Position numbers and translations under genes: made by a program
Notes under the pieces: model-generated
Databases searched by the model: none
What the model was told of the DNA's origin: nothing
What the model saw: the letters and a program-made list of their open reading frames with translations, nothing else
Assembly (NCBI RefSeq): GCF_900013425.1
Contig: NZ_FBXK01000005.1
Coordinates: forward strand, 558,001 to 622,000
Direction of reading: 5' to 3'
DNA from: Sphingobium sp. Z007
GTDB taxonomy: Bacteria > Pseudomonadota > Alphaproteobacteria > Sphingomonadales > Sphingomonadaceae
DNA length: 64,000 nt
In this document: positions 1 to 8,351 of the stretch, piece by piece
How the letters are laid out: each line of letters opens with the position of its first letter
Position numbering within the stretch: the stretch's first letter is position 1

Positions 1-1
1 C

Positions 2-532
2 GCGACGATGATGAACAAGGGGCTGGAACTGATCGAGGCGGCGCATCTGTTTCCGGTCGGCCTCGACCGGATCGAGATTCTGGTCCACCCCCAATCGGTG
101 ATTCACTCGATGGTCGAATATCGCGACCGATCGACGCTGGCGCAGCTGGGATCGCCCGATATGCGGATTCCGATTGCCCATGCGCTGGCCTGGCCGCAGC
201 GGATAGCGACGCCGTGCCAGCCATTGGACTTGGCGCGGATTGGCAGGCTCGATTTCGAAGCACCTGATATGGAACGCTTTCCCGCGCTGCGACTGGCGCG
301 GCAGGCGGCCGAAGCGGGCGGGGCGACGCCCGCAATATTGAACGCGGCCAATGAAGTGGCGGTAGCGGCTTTCCTGGATGGGCGGATCGGCTTCCTTGAT
401 ATCGCCATGATTGTGGAGGAGGTGTTGAACCGCTATAGCGCGGCGACGCCTTCCGTTATCGATGATGTGCTGGCGGCTGACGGCCGGGCGCGCATGGAGG
501 CGGGCCAAGTGATGGAAAGATTGACGGCTTGA
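2..532 (+). CDS. dxr: 1-deoxy-D-xylulose 5-phosphate reductoisomerase, C-terminal part
   Basis: The gene enters from the left edge, so its N-terminus and NADPH-binding domain are missing. The enzyme makes 2-C-methyl-D-erythritol 4-phosphate in the MEP isoprenoid pathway. The visible part starts in the conserved [13 protein letters not shown] segment, followed by [14 protein letters not shown] in the catalytic domain and the [13 protein letters not shown] stretch of the C-terminal helical domain. All three are diagnostic for DXR. The reading frame is open from base 2, and the TGA stop overlaps the TTG start of rseP, so the two are translationally coupled. This is the first gene of the dxr-rseP-bamA-ompH-fabZ run. 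Confidence 0.95.
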   Translation, partial: ATMMNKGLELIEAAHLFPVGLDRIEILVHPQSVIHSMVEYRDRSTLAQLGSPDMRIPIAHALAWPQRIATPCQPLDLARIGRLDFEAPDMERFPALRLARQAAEAGGATPAILNAANEVAVAAFLDGRIGFLDIAMIVEEVLNRYSAATPSVIDDVLAADGRARMEAGQVMERLTA

Positions 533-1662
533 TCCATAATCCTGGTTTCCTGTTGACCGTGCTGGCCTTTATCGCGGTCATCGGACCGCTCGTCTTTGTC
601 CACGAGCTGGGCCATTATCTGGTCGGCCGCTGGTGCGGGGTGAAGGCGGAGGCGTTCTCCATCGGCTTCGGGCCGGAATTGTTCGCCTGGGTCGATTCCC
701 GCGGCACCCGCTGGCGCGTCGCGGCGCTGCCGCTGGGCGGCTATGTCCGCTTCAAGGGCGACATGAACGCGGCGAGCCAGACCGATCCGGCCTGGTTGGA
801 AATGTCGGCGCAGGATCGGGCGGAGAGTTTCCCCGCCAAGCCGCTGTGGCAGCGCGCGGCGATCGTGGCGGCCGGCCCGGCGATCAATTTCCTGTTTGCG
901 ATCCTGATCCTGGCGACCTTCGCGTTCGTGCATGGCGAAAGCCGCACCCCGGCGGTGGCGGGCGTCGTCCAGCCGGGCAGCGCGGCGGCGGCCGCGGGCA
1001 TCCTGGCGGGCGATCGGATCGTGTCGCTGGGCGGCCGGGACATGGCCACGTTCGACGATATCCGCCTCTATGCGCAGATCCGCCCCGGCGAGCCGGTGGC
1101 GATGGTGATCGAGCGCGACGGCAAGATTTTCGCCCGCAATGGCCGGATCGGCAGCGTCACCGAGGATGACGGATTCGGCAACAAGTTCCAGATCGGTCGG
1201 CTGGGCCTGGCGCCTGGCGATCCAGTGGTGGAGCCGGTCAGCCTGTTGCGTGCGCCGGTCGTCGCGGTCGAGCGCACCGGGCAGATCGTGCGGACGATGG
1301 TCGAAACGATGGGGCAGATTTTCAGTGGCGGCCGGTCGGTCAAGGAATTGGGCGGGCCGTTGAAGATCGCCCAAGTATCGGGTCAGGCCGCAACGCTGGG
1401 CATCGAGAGCTTCATCTTCCTGGTGGCGCTCATCTCGATTAACTTGGGGTTCATCAACCTGTTGCCAATTCCCATGCTGGATGGCGGGCATCTGCTCTTT
1501 TACGGGATAGAGGCGATACGGCGGCGGCCAGTGAGTGCGCAGGCGCAGGAATGGGCCTATCGGTCGGGCTTGGCGGTGCTGATGGCGATGATGCTGCTGG
1601 TGACTTTCAACGATTTGTCGTCTTTCGGGCTTTGGAAGAGCCTGTCCGGCTTGATCGGTTGA
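529..1662 (+). CDS. rseP: RIP metalloprotease RseP (site-2 protease family)
   Basis: Inner-membrane zinc protease of the site-2 family; in E. coli it cleaves the anti-sigma factor RseA inside the membrane. The HExxH zinc site is H25-E-L-G-H29 in the first membrane helix. A PDZ domain lies at about residues 125-200. The second active-site motif, [11 protein letters not shown] (about 310-320), supplies the third ligand, D318. At 377 residues it has normal family length with one clear PDZ copy. The start is TTG at 529, overlapping the dxr stop; no nearer ATG keeps the first helix. Its place between dxr and bamA is the standard proteobacterial order. Confidence 0.95.
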   Translation: MIHNPGFLLTVLAFIAVIGPLVFVHELGHYLVGRWCGVKAEAFSIGFGPELFAWVDSRGTRWRVAALPLGGYVRFKGDMNAASQTDPAWLEMSAQDRAESFPAKPLWQRAAIVAAGPAINFLFAILILATFAFVHGESRTPAVAGVVQPGSAAAAAGILAGDRIVSLGGRDMATFDDIRLYAQIRPGEPVAMVIERDGKIFARNGRIGSVTEDDGFGNKFQIGRLGLAPGDPVVEPVSLLRAPVVAVERTGQIVRTMVETMGQIFSGGRSVKELGGPLKIAQVSGQAATLGIESFIFLVALISINLGFINLLPIPMLDGGHLLFYGIEAIRRRPVSAQAQEWAYRSGLAVLMAMMLLVTFNDLSSFGLWKSLSGLIG

Positions 1663-1750
1663 CGCGCATCGGGCAGGGAAGCCCGGTTTGGCGTCGTCTG
1701 TGTCGGCGGAAACATTGTATCGGAATTTTGAGGTGAAGCGGGTGACAGCG

Positions 1751-4423
1751 ATGAAGAGCAGCAACAGGCAGCGCCCGATCGTGGCGGCCTTGTTGGCGAC
1801 CACGATGATCGCGGGCCTCTCGGCACCCGTCATGGCGCAACAGGCTCCTCCTGCGCCCGCGGCTCCTTTGGCCGCGCCTGCCGCATCGGTGGCCGCGCCC
1901 ATCGGCACGATCCGCGCGATCACCGTCGTCGGCACCCAGCGGCTGGAGCCGGACACGGTCCTGTCCTACACCAAGCTGCGCATCGGCCAGCCTTATAGCC
2001 AGGAAAGCCTGGATCAGGGCCTGCGCGACCTGTACGAGACGGAATTATTCGCCGACGTCCAGATCCGCAACGACAATGGCGCCCTTACCGTTGAGGTAAA
2101 GGAAAACCCGGTCATTAACCGTATCGTCCTGGAAGGTAATAAGCGCCTGAAGGAAGACAAGATTCGACCTGAAATTAAACTGGCGCCGCGCCAGATTTAT
2201 ACCCGGTCGAAGGTGCGCGCAGACGTGGCCCGCATCGTTGAGCTGTATCGCCGCCAGGGCCGCTTCGCCGCGACGATCGAGCCGAAGATGGTGCAGCTGG
2301 ACCAGAACCGCGTCGACATCGTGTTCGAGATTTCGGAAGGGCCGAAATCCAAGGTCCGCCAGATCAACATCATCGGCAACGAAAAGTTCAAGGACGGCGA
2401 ACTGCGTAGCCAGATGGTGACCAAGCAGTCACGCTGGTTCCGCCTGTTTTCATCGGGCACCAGCTATGATCCCGATCGCCTGGCCTATGACCAGCAGAAG
2501 CTGCGCCAATATTATCTGACCGAAGGCTATGCCGATTTCCGCGTGATCTCCGCGGTCGCGGAACTGACGCCGGACAAGCAGGATTTCATCATCACCTATG
2601 TGGTGGAAGAAGGCGACCGCTATAAATTCGGCGATGTGAAGGTCGAATCGGACATTCGCGACCTGTCCGGTGAATCGCTGACCAAGCGTCTGCCGATGAA
2701 GAAGGGCGACTGGTACAACGCCAAGCAGGTCGAGGACACGGTCGATACGCTGAGCGAGACGGCCGGTCTGTTCGGATACGCCTTCGCCGACGTGTCGCCC
2801 GACTTCAACCGCGAGAAGGAATCGCTGACGATGGGGATTAATTTCCGCATCGCCAATGCGCCGCGCGTCTATGTCGAGCGGGTGGACATCAACGGCAATA
2901 CGCTGACGCAGGACAAGGTTATCCGCCGCGAGTTCCGTCTGGCCGAAGGCGACGCCTTCAACAGCTTCCTGGTGAAGCGCTCAAAGGACCGGATCAACTC
3001 GCTCGGCTTCTTCCAGGAGAAGCTGGACGTCGAGCAGAAGCCCGGCTCCGCGCCCGACCGCATCATCCTGGAAACCAATGTGCAGGAAAAGTCGACCGGC
3101 GAATTGTCGCTGTCGGCCGGTTTCTCGTCGCTGGAACGCTTTATCGTGTCGGCGTCGATCACGCAGCGCAACTTCCGCGGCAAGGGCCAGGAACTGCGCA
3201 CCTCGGTCAATTATTCGGCATACAGCAAGTCGGTCGAGGTCGGGTTCACCGAACCCTATTTCATGGACAAGAATATCGCGCTGGGCGGCGACATCTATCG
3301 CCGCGACCTGAACAGCTTCCGCTATCTGACCAACAATGATCGCGACACCACTTACGAGCAGACGACCACCGGCTTCCAGATCCGGGCGGGCGTGCCAATC
3401 ACCGAATATATGTCGCTGGCGCTGCGTTACAGCCTCAATTTCGACGATGTGACGCTGGACAAGGATACCTATTATTCCGACCCGGACGGCACCGGGCCGT
3501 TGGGATCGCAGTGCGACCCGCTGCTGGCGGGCCGCTATCTGTGCGACGCGATCGGCAAGCGCACGACATCGTCGCTCGGCTATTCGCTGATCTATGACAC
3601 GCGCGACAACCGTATTCGCGCGACCCGCGGCCAGAATGTCACGCTGAGCCAGGATTTCGCAGGCCTTGGCGGCAGCGTGAAATATGTCCGCACCCGTTTG
3701 TCGGCATCGAAATATATCCCGCTGGGCAGTGGCTTCATCTTCTCGCTGACCGGCGAGGGCGGGTATATCCACAGCCTGGAAGGCACGCGCCGCGATTCGA
3801 CCGGTCAGGAAGTGGACCGGATTCGTCTTACCGACCGCTTCTTCCTGGGCGAACCGCAATTCCGCGGCTTCGATATTCGCGGCGTGGGTCCGCGCGTGAA
3901 GCGCTATTATCTGACGGCGGAAACCAACGAGGCGGGCGTAGCCACGGGCAAGTATATTCGCAACAATGACAACAACAACGTCTCCGACGATGCGTTGGGC
4001 GGCAAAATCTATTATCTCGCCCGTGCGGAAGTCGAAATTCCGCTGGGTTCGGGCGCGCGTGAAATGGGGCTGCGCCCCTCCATCTTCATGGATGCTGGCG
4101 CCGTCGCCGGACTGAAAAATCCCGGCACGATCGATTTTCAAGGCTATTGCGATCCGGGCACCGGCGCGCCAACAGGTTCGACCAGGGTTCGCGCGACCGG
4201 CAGTGCGGATGCGCCTGTTTGCGGCGCGAACTTCACGTTCGCTGGCGGCAATTTCCAAGAAGAATATCTCGGCGACACGCTCAAACCGCGTCTGTCGGTG
4301 GGCTTTGGCGTCAACTGGAACTCGCCCTTTGGTCCGTTCCGCATCGACATCGCCAAGGCCCTGTTGAAAGAACCAGGGGACGACAACAAGCTCATTACCT
4401 TCAACGTAGGGACTCAATTCTGA
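1751..4423 (+). CDS. bamA: outer membrane protein assembly factor BamA
   Basis: Omp85-family core of the BAM complex, which folds beta-barrels into the outer membrane. From the ATG at 1751 the product is 890 residues: a signal peptide ending near APVMAQQ, a short Ala/Pro linker, five POTRA domains to about residue 420, then the barrel. The barrel carries the conserved QFRGFDIRG lid-lock motif and ends in Phe (NVGTQF), the usual BAM recognition C-terminus. The frame is open further upstream, and GTG at 1733 or 1742 or an upstream start at 1688 are alternatives. ATG 1751 was chosen because it gives a normal signal peptide. The stop overlaps the ompH start by one base. Confidence 0.95.
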   Translation: MKSSNRQRPIVAALLATTMIAGLSAPVMAQQAPPAPAAPLAAPAASVAAPIGTIRAITVVGTQRLEPDTVLSYTKLRIGQPYSQESLDQGLRDLYETELFADVQIRNDNGALTVEVKENPVINRIVLEGNKRLKEDKIRPEIKLAPRQIYTRSKVRADVARIVELYRRQGRFAATIEPKMVQLDQNRVDIVFEISEGPKSKVRQINIIGNEKFKDGELRSQMVTKQSRWFRLFSSGTSYDPDRLAYDQQKLRQYYLTEGYADFRVISAVAELTPDKQDFIITYVVEEGDRYKFGDVKVESDIRDLSGESLTKRLPMKKGDWYNAKQVEDTVDTLSETAGLFGYAFADVSPDFNREKESLTMGINFRIANAPRVYVERVDINGNTLTQDKVIRREFRLAEGDAFNSFLVKRSKDRINSLGFFQEKLDVEQKPGSAPDRIILETNVQEKSTGELSLSAGFSSLERFIVSASITQRNFRGKGQELRTSVNYSAYSKSVEVGFTEPYFMDKNIALGGDIYRRDLNSFRYLTNNDRDTTYEQTTTGFQIRAGVPITEYMSLALRYSLNFDDVTLDKDTYYSDPDGTGPLGSQCDPLLAGRYLCDAIGKRTTSSLGYSLIYDTRDNRIRATRGQNVTLSQDFAGLGGSVKYVRTRLSASKYIPLGSGFIFSLTGEGGYIHSLEGTRRDSTGQEVDRIRLTDRFFLGEPQFRGFDIRGVGPRVKRYYLTAETNEAGVATGKYIRNNDNNNVSDDALGGKIYYLARAEVEIPLGSGAREMGLRPSIFMDAGAVAGLKNPGTIDFQGYCDPGTGAPTGSTRVRATGSADAPVCGANFTFAGGNFQEEYLGDTLKPRLSVGFGVNWNSPFGPFRIDIAKALLKEPGDDNKLITFNVGTQF

Positions 4424-5079
4424 TGAAGACCATTTTCAAGGCCGCGGCGCTCGTTTGCGCGCCCATGACCGCTATCGCACTGACCGCCGTTCCGGCCGTC
4501 GCCCAGACCAAGCAGGGCCTGGCCGTGGTCGACCTGGAGGAAGCCGTCGCCAAGAGCACGGCCTTCACCACCGCGATCACCCAGATGCAGACCACCTACA
4601 AGCCGCAGATCGACGCGCTGAACACGCGCCGCGCCGCGATCGAGACGGACCTCAAGACCAAGGGCGACGCACTGCAGGCGGCACTGAAGGCCGCCGCGAA
4701 CAAGCCGACCCCGGCGATCGAGACCCAGTATCAGCAATATCAGCAGGCGCAGCAGGCGGGGCAGGCCGAATTGCAGCGCATGAGCCAGCCGATCAGCCTG
4801 GCCCGCGCCTATGTCGAGGAACAGATCGTCGCCAAGCTGGACGACGCGCTGAAGGCCGCGACCGCCAAGACCAAGTCGGAAATCGTGTTCAAGAAAGCCG
4901 CGACCGAGAGCTTCGGCGCGACGGCGGACATCACGCCTGCTGTCACCACCGAACTCAACGCCCTGGTCCCCAGCGCATCGATCACCCCGCCGGCTGGCTG
5001 GCAGCCCGGCGGCCGTCAGGGTCAACCCGCCGCCGCCGCCGCTCCGGCGACCCCGGCGCAGGCGCCCAAGTCGCGCTGA
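4423..5079 (+). CDS. OmpH/Skp family periplasmic chaperone
   Basis: Periplasmic holdase that normally escorts outer-membrane proteins to BamA. The ATG at 4423 shares its A with the bamA TGA stop. The 218-residue product has a signal peptide ending around VPAVAQT, then TKQGLAVVDLEEAV, which matches the first strand of the Skp core. A long Ala/Gln/Lys-rich helical region (about 60-150) fits the Skp coiled-coil arms. The Pro/Ala-rich tail (QPAAAAAPATPAQAP) is longer than in enteric Skp. fabZ follows after only 6 bases. The lpxD gene usually found between skp and fabZ is absent. Confidence 0.88.
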   Translation: MKTIFKAAALVCAPMTAIALTAVPAVAQTKQGLAVVDLEEAVAKSTAFTTAITQMQTTYKPQIDALNTRRAAIETDLKTKGDALQAALKAAANKPTPAIETQYQQYQQAQQAGQAELQRMSQPISLARAYVEEQIVAKLDDALKAATAKTKSEIVFKKAATESFGATADITPAVTTELNALVPSASITPPAGWQPGGRQGQPAAAAAPATPAQAPKSR

Positions 5080-5085
5080 TAAAAA

Positions 5086-5562
5086 ATGACGGGAGAGGTT
5101 GAAACGACTGCGCGTGGCCCGATGGATATCCGTCGGGTCATGGCCGCGCTGCCGCATCGTTACCCGATGCTGCTGGTCGATCGGGTGGTGACGCTGGTGC
5201 CCAACCAGTCGATCCACGCGATCAAGGCGGTGTCGGTGAACGAGCCCTTTTTCCAGGGGCATTTCCCGACCCGGCCGATCATGCCCGGCGTGCTGATCGT
5301 GGAAGCGATGGCGCAGGCGGCGGGCGTGCTGGTGGTGGATTCGATGGATTTGGCCGATTCGGGCAAGCTCGTCTATTTCATGAGCATCGACGGCGCCAAG
5401 TTCCGTACGCCAGTGGAGCCGGGCTGCCTGCTCGACCTGCATGTGGAAGTGACGCAGATGCGCGGCGCGGTCTGCAAGTTCAGCGGCAAGGCGATGATCG
5501 AGGGCAAGCTGGCGGCGGAAGCGCATTTCGTTGCGATGATCGCCGATCCGCCCAAGGATTAA
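5086..5562 (+). CDS. fabZ: 3-hydroxyacyl-ACP dehydratase FabZ
   Basis: Hot-dog fold enzyme of type II fatty-acid synthesis that dehydrates 3-hydroxyacyl-ACP. The active-site histidine is in FQGHFP (H59) and the catalytic glutamate in [10 protein letters not shown] (E73). The N-terminal [13 protein letters not shown] is also typical. From ATG 5086 it is 158 residues; an internal ATG at 5122 ([11 protein letters not shown]) would give a more usual N-terminus and is a credible alternative. It is the last gene of the envelope operon. In LPS-making bacteria lpxA would follow, but here there is a terminator-like hairpin and then rpmE. Confidence 0.95.
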   Translation: MTGEVETTARGPMDIRRVMAALPHRYPMLLVDRVVTLVPNQSIHAIKAVSVNEPFFQGHFPTRPIMPGVLIVEAMAQAAGVLVVDSMDLADSGKLVYFMSIDGAKFRTPVEPGCLLDLHVEVTQMRGAVCKFSGKAMIEGKLAAEAHFVAMIADPPKD

Positions 5563-5609
5563 TCGTGCTGCCGTCCAGGTTGATGCCGGGGCCGGCCTTT
5601 ATTCTTGCC

Positions 5610-5646
5610 AAGGCGCGCCGAACCCGCTAACGGCGCGCCTTCGCTA
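5610..5646 (+). terminator. putative rho-independent terminator after fabZ
   Basis: A 10-bp perfect stem pairs AAGGCGCGCC (5610-5619) with GGCGCGCCTT (5632-5641) around a 12-base loop. It is followed by CGCTATTTTT. The T-run starts a few bases late, so efficiency is uncertain. Confidence 0.6.
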
Positions 5647-5699
5647 TTTTTACCGCATCCACAGCCGGTCGGAACCGGCACATTACGGAGCAATACGCC

Positions 5700-5924
5700 A
5701 TGAAGGCCGATACCCACCCCGACTACCATCTGATCAACGTCCAGATGACCGACGGCACCATCTTTCAGACCCGCTCCACCTGGGGCAAGGAAGGCGACAC
5801 GCTGGCGCTCGACATCGATCCCAAGTCGCATCCGGCCTGGACCGGCGGCAACCGCCAGCTGGACACCGGCGGCCAGGTGGCGCGCTTCAACAAGCGTTTC
5901 GGCGGTCTGACGCTGAAGAAGTAA
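5700..5924 (+). CDS. rpmE: 50S ribosomal protein L31
   Basis: Ribosomal large-subunit protein of 74 residues, beginning [19 protein letters not shown] and ending [13 protein letters not shown]. This matches the long alphaproteobacterial form of L31, which lacks the zinc-binding CxxC pair; no cysteine is present. The upstream context TTACGGAGCAATACGCC gives a good ribosome site (CGGAG) for ATG 5700. It appears to be a single-gene transcript bounded by hairpins at 5610 and 5946. Confidence 0.95.
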   Translation: MKADTHPDYHLINVQMTDGTIFQTRSTWGKEGDTLALDIDPKSHPAWTGGNRQLDTGGQVARFNKRFGGLTLKK

Positions 5925-5945
5925 TCGGCCTTTCATGGTTGAACG

Positions 5946-5975
5946 AAAGGGCGCCTGCGAGGCGCCCTTTTTTGT
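5946..5975 (+). terminator. rho-independent terminator of rpmE
   Basis: A GC-rich stem, AAGGGCGCC with GGCGCCCTT around loop TGCGA, runs directly into a T-tract (TTTTTT). It lies 22 bases after the rpmE stop. Confidence 0.85.
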
Positions 5976-5991
5976 GGCCGCTTTCCGGGGG

Positions 5992-6165
5992 GCAGCAAAA
6001 AAAGGGCCTCCAGCTAAAAGCTGGAGGCCGAGGTTCAGGGGAGGAGTCAGCGGCGACAGAGGGGGGATCTGTAAGGGATGCCGCTGACAAGGAGGGGTGT
6101 AGGCGGGCAATGATGCAGGGGAATGTCAGACTTGTTGCTGAGGGGCGGTTTGGGTGAAATTTTCG
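5992..6165 (-). ncRNA. candidate C-rich-loop small RNA
   Basis: No protein gene fits here. Read on the minus strand there is an ordered set of RNA elements. A 9-bp stem pairs bases 6080-6088 with 6046-6054 (GTCAGCGGC with GCCGCTGAC). Inside it is a 5-bp stem (6068-6072 with 6056-6060) capped by a C-run loop. Single-stranded CCCCTCCTT and CTCCTCCCC tracts lie on either side, and a strong terminator hairpin with a T-run ends the unit. Exposed anti-Shine-Dalgarno-like CCUCC motifs between hairpins are known from several alphaproteobacterial small RNAs; assigning this one to that type is inference. The 5' end is a guess, because no convincing promoter was seen. Confidence 0.5.
5996..6030 (-). terminator. 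minus-strand terminator hairpin of the candidate sRNA
   Basis: An 11-bp perfect stem, GGCCTCCAGCT (6005-6015) with AGCTGGAGGCC (6019-6029), has a 3-base loop. Read leftwards it is followed by CCTTTTTTT. It lies about 400 bases beyond the aroB stop, too far to be the obvious aroB terminator. Confidence 0.75.
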
Positions 6166-6228
6166 AGCGGTGGTCTGTTATCGAATGGGAGCGGATGTGC
6201 GCCGGTCATTCGGCTTGCCCAAATAGCC

Positions 6229-6343
6229 GTCACCCCAGCGAAGGCTGGGGTCGCAGACGACAGGAGAAGGAGGCCAGCCGTGTAGCGCTATCCGTTTAAG
6301 CGGCGTGCGCCGGCCTGAGATGCCAGCTTTCGCTGGCATGACG
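6229..6343. repeat. inverted pair of REP-like palindromes (REPIN/MITE-like)
   Basis: The left palindrome at 6229-6252 (core ACCCCAGC-GAAG-GCTGGGGT) and the right palindrome at 6314-6343 (core TGCCAGC-TTTCG-CTGGCA) face each other about 60 bases apart. Both have the GTCA prefix on the outer side, and the right copy also keeps the TCAGG on the inner side. The left palindrome is the same family as the pair that frames the GIY-YIG gene at 22420-22793. The spacer between them has no gene. The rest of 5925-6414 holds only this pair and the candidate sRNA. Confidence 0.75.
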
Positions 6344-6414
6344 GTTCTTTCGGAGGTCCGGCCTGAAAAAGGCAAAGCGTCTTCCCTCCCCTCGTCCTGG
6401 CACTGAACATTGCC

Positions 6415-7524
6415 TCAGGCCGCCGCCCTATCCTGATCCAGGAACGCCGCCACGTCGTCCAGCACGACATCCTTCGACAGGAAGGTCTGGCCGATGCCGC
6501 GGGCGAGGAGGAAGGGGAGGGTGCCGGCCGCCATCTTCTTGTCGTGCAGCATGTGGCCGACCAGTGCCGCGCCGTCTGCGCGCACATGGGCGGTGGCGAG
6601 GTCGTGGGGTAGGCCAACGGCTCTCAAATGCGCGGTGACGCGGTCGGCATCGGCCTGCGGACACAGGTCAAGGCGCGCGGAGTAGCGGAAGGCGAGCGCC
6701 ATGCCGGCCGCGACGCCTTCGCCATGGAGCAACGTGTCGGAAAAGCCGGTGTCGGCCTCCAGCGCATGACCAAAGGTGTGGCCAAGGTTGAGCAGGGCGC
6801 GGCGGCCCGACGTTTCGCGCTCGTCATCGGCGACGATCGCGGCCTTGGCCTGCACGCTGCGGGTAATGGCGATGGTGCGGGCGTTCGGGTCGCCGGCAAG
6901 CAGCGCCTGGGCGTTGGCGGCGCACCAGTCGAAAAATTCGGGATCGTCGATCAGGCCATATTTGACGACTTCGGCATAGCCGGCGCGGGTTTCGCGCGGC
7001 GGCAGGCTGTCGAGGGTCGAGGGGTCGATCAGGACAAGGGCGGGCTGGTAGAAGCTGCCGATCAGGTTCTTGCCCGCCTTCGCGTTGATCGCGGTCTTGC
7101 CGCCGACCGACGAATCGACCTGCGCCAACAGGGTGGTCGGCACCTGGATGAAGTGGCAGCCGCGCTTGAGGATGGAGGCGGCAAAGCCGACCAGGTCGCC
7201 GATGACGCCGCCGCCCAAGGCGACGATATGGTCGCCTCGCTCGATTTCCAGGGCCAGCAGCGCGTCGAGCAATTGTTCGAGGTGACGCCAGCTCTTGGTC
7301 TGTTCGCCCGGCGGCAGGATGATCGGTTCGACGGCGATGTTAGCGGCGCGCAGGCTGGCGTCGAGGCGCGGCAATTGCGCGGCGGCGACGTTCGTGTCGG
7401 TGACGACCACCAGCCGGCCGTTGCGGGCATAGGGAGCCAGGCTGTCGCCGGCGCGGTCGAGCGCGCCCTGTTCGATGACTATATTATAACTGCGCGCACC
7501 CAGCGCTACGCGGACTATTGCCAT
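6415..7524 (-). CDS. aroB: 3-dehydroquinate synthase
   Basis: Second step of the shikimate pathway, converting DAHP to 3-dehydroquinate with NAD and a divalent metal. At 369 residues it is full length. The NAD loop GGGVIGDLVGFAAS (about 104-117), the VPTTLLAQVDSSVGGKTAIN segment, and the metal-ligand regions YAEVVKYG, LGHTFGHALE and HGEGVAAGM are all present. Its start overlaps the end of aroK by 10 bases, so the pair is a coupled aroK-aroB operon as in many proteobacteria. Confidence 0.97.
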   Translation of the reverse strand: MAIVRVALGARSYNIVIEQGALDRAGDSLAPYARNGRLVVVTDTNVAAAQLPRLDASLRAANIAVEPIILPPGEQTKSWRHLEQLLDALLALEIERGDHIVALGGGVIGDLVGFAASILKRGCHFIQVPTTLLAQVDSSVGGKTAINAKAGKNLIGSFYQPALVLIDPSTLDSLPPRETRAGYAEVVKYGLIDDPEFFDWCAANAQALLAGDPNARTIAITRSVQAKAAIVADDERETSGRRALLNLGHTFGHALEADTGFSDTLLHGEGVAAGMALAFRYSARLDLCPQADADRVTAHLRAVGLPHDLATAHVRADGAALVGHMLHDKKMAAGTLPFLLARGIGQTFLSKDVVLDDVAAFLDQDRAAA

Positions 7525-8063
7525 GTGGTCAATTGCTCCATGATGCGATCGACCGCGACTTCATGCGGGGCGGCGATGCTCTTCACATGAATAGGGGCGA
7601 GCGCGTAGACGGGATTGCGTATCGCGGCCAGCTCCGTCAGCACGACGCGCGGGTCGCGATCTTTCAGCAGCGGGCGGCTGTCGCGGCGGGCGACGCGATC
7701 GACCAATATGTCGATGTCGGCGTCCAGCCAGATGGCGGTGGCGGCCTCCAGGATCAGGCGGCGCGTCTCATCCTGCATGAAGGCGCCGCCGCCCGTCGCG
7801 ATCACCTTGGGCGCGCCATCCATCAGCCGGGCGATGACGCGCCGTTCGCCGTCGCGAAAATAGGGTTCGCCATAGCGTTCGAAAATCTCCGCCACGGACA
7901 TGCCGGCGGCCTTCTCAATCTCCTCATCCGCGTCGACGAAGCTGAGCCCCAGACGCGCGGCGAGACGGCGGCCGACCGTGGATTTGCCCACGCCCATCAT
8001 GCCCACCAGGACGATGGGACCGCGCCGGGCCTGGCTCTGCGGGATTTTGCTGTTTCGCTGCAT
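7515..8063 (-). CDS. aroK: shikimate kinase
   Basis: Phosphorylates shikimate at the 3-hydroxyl using ATP. The P-loop is GMMGVGKST (21-29), the shikimate-binding DADEEIE motif follows, then the ATGGGAF motif and the lid RDSRPLL. The ATG at 8063 gives 182 residues, normal for the family. The frame is open to an ATG at 8108, which would add 15 residues without a clear function; neither start has a strong ribosome site. It lies upstream of and overlaps aroB, and is divergent from the small membrane protein at 8158. Confidence 0.93.
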   Translation of the reverse strand: MQRNSKIPQSQARRGPIVLVGMMGVGKSTVGRRLAARLGLSFVDADEEIEKAAGMSVAEIFERYGEPYFRDGERRVIARLMDGAPKVIATGGGAFMQDETRRLILEAATAIWLDADIDILVDRVARRDSRPLLKDRDPRVVLTELAAIRNPVYALAPIHVKSIAAPHEVAVDRIMEQLTTWQ

Positions 8064-8157
8064 GGCTTGCGGGGCTATACAGCCAGCCGTCACAGAGGCA
8101 AATCGCATCTTTCTTTGTTGTCCGGCATGTCAGTCGGCCCGTTATAGCCAAGGATCT

Positions 8158-8346
8158 ATGAAGAATAATCGCAACTTCAGCAGTTTCGAGGGCGGTAATC
8201 GTCGTCGTGGCTCCAGCCTGCCGATCATCCCCATTGCCCTGGCCGTGCTGGTCATCGCGCTGTTGGCCTTTTTCTGGTCGCGCGGGGGCGAACAGCCGCA
8301 GCAGCGCGTCGAGAAGGTCATCCCCGCCGAGAAGCTGGGCCAGTAA
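8158..8346 (+). CDS. small single-pass membrane protein, unknown function
   Basis: A 62-residue product beginning MKNNRNFSSFEGG. It has an Arg-rich patch (NRRRGSS), one hydrophobic helix (PIIPIALAVLVIALLAFFW, about 22-40), and a short charged tail ending VIPAEKLGQ. The positive N-terminal side suggests a bitopic inner-membrane protein with a periplasmic C-terminus. An AAGG precedes the ATG. It stops 5 bases before the next gene, so the two are almost certainly cotranscribed. The family was not recognised. Confidence 0.7.
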   Translation: MKNNRNFSSFEGGNRRRGSSLPIIPIALAVLVIALLAFFWSRGGEQPQQRVEKVIPAEKLGQ

Positions 8347-8351
8347 GGCGG

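Noticed and set aside
433..1956. A 507-codon minus-strand open frame across rseP
   Set aside because: Antisense to rseP and the bamA start; composition is shadow-like and it crosses gene boundaries.
2981..4417. A 478-codon minus-strand open frame across the bamA barrel
   Set aside because: Shadow of bamA with no plausible fold or start site.
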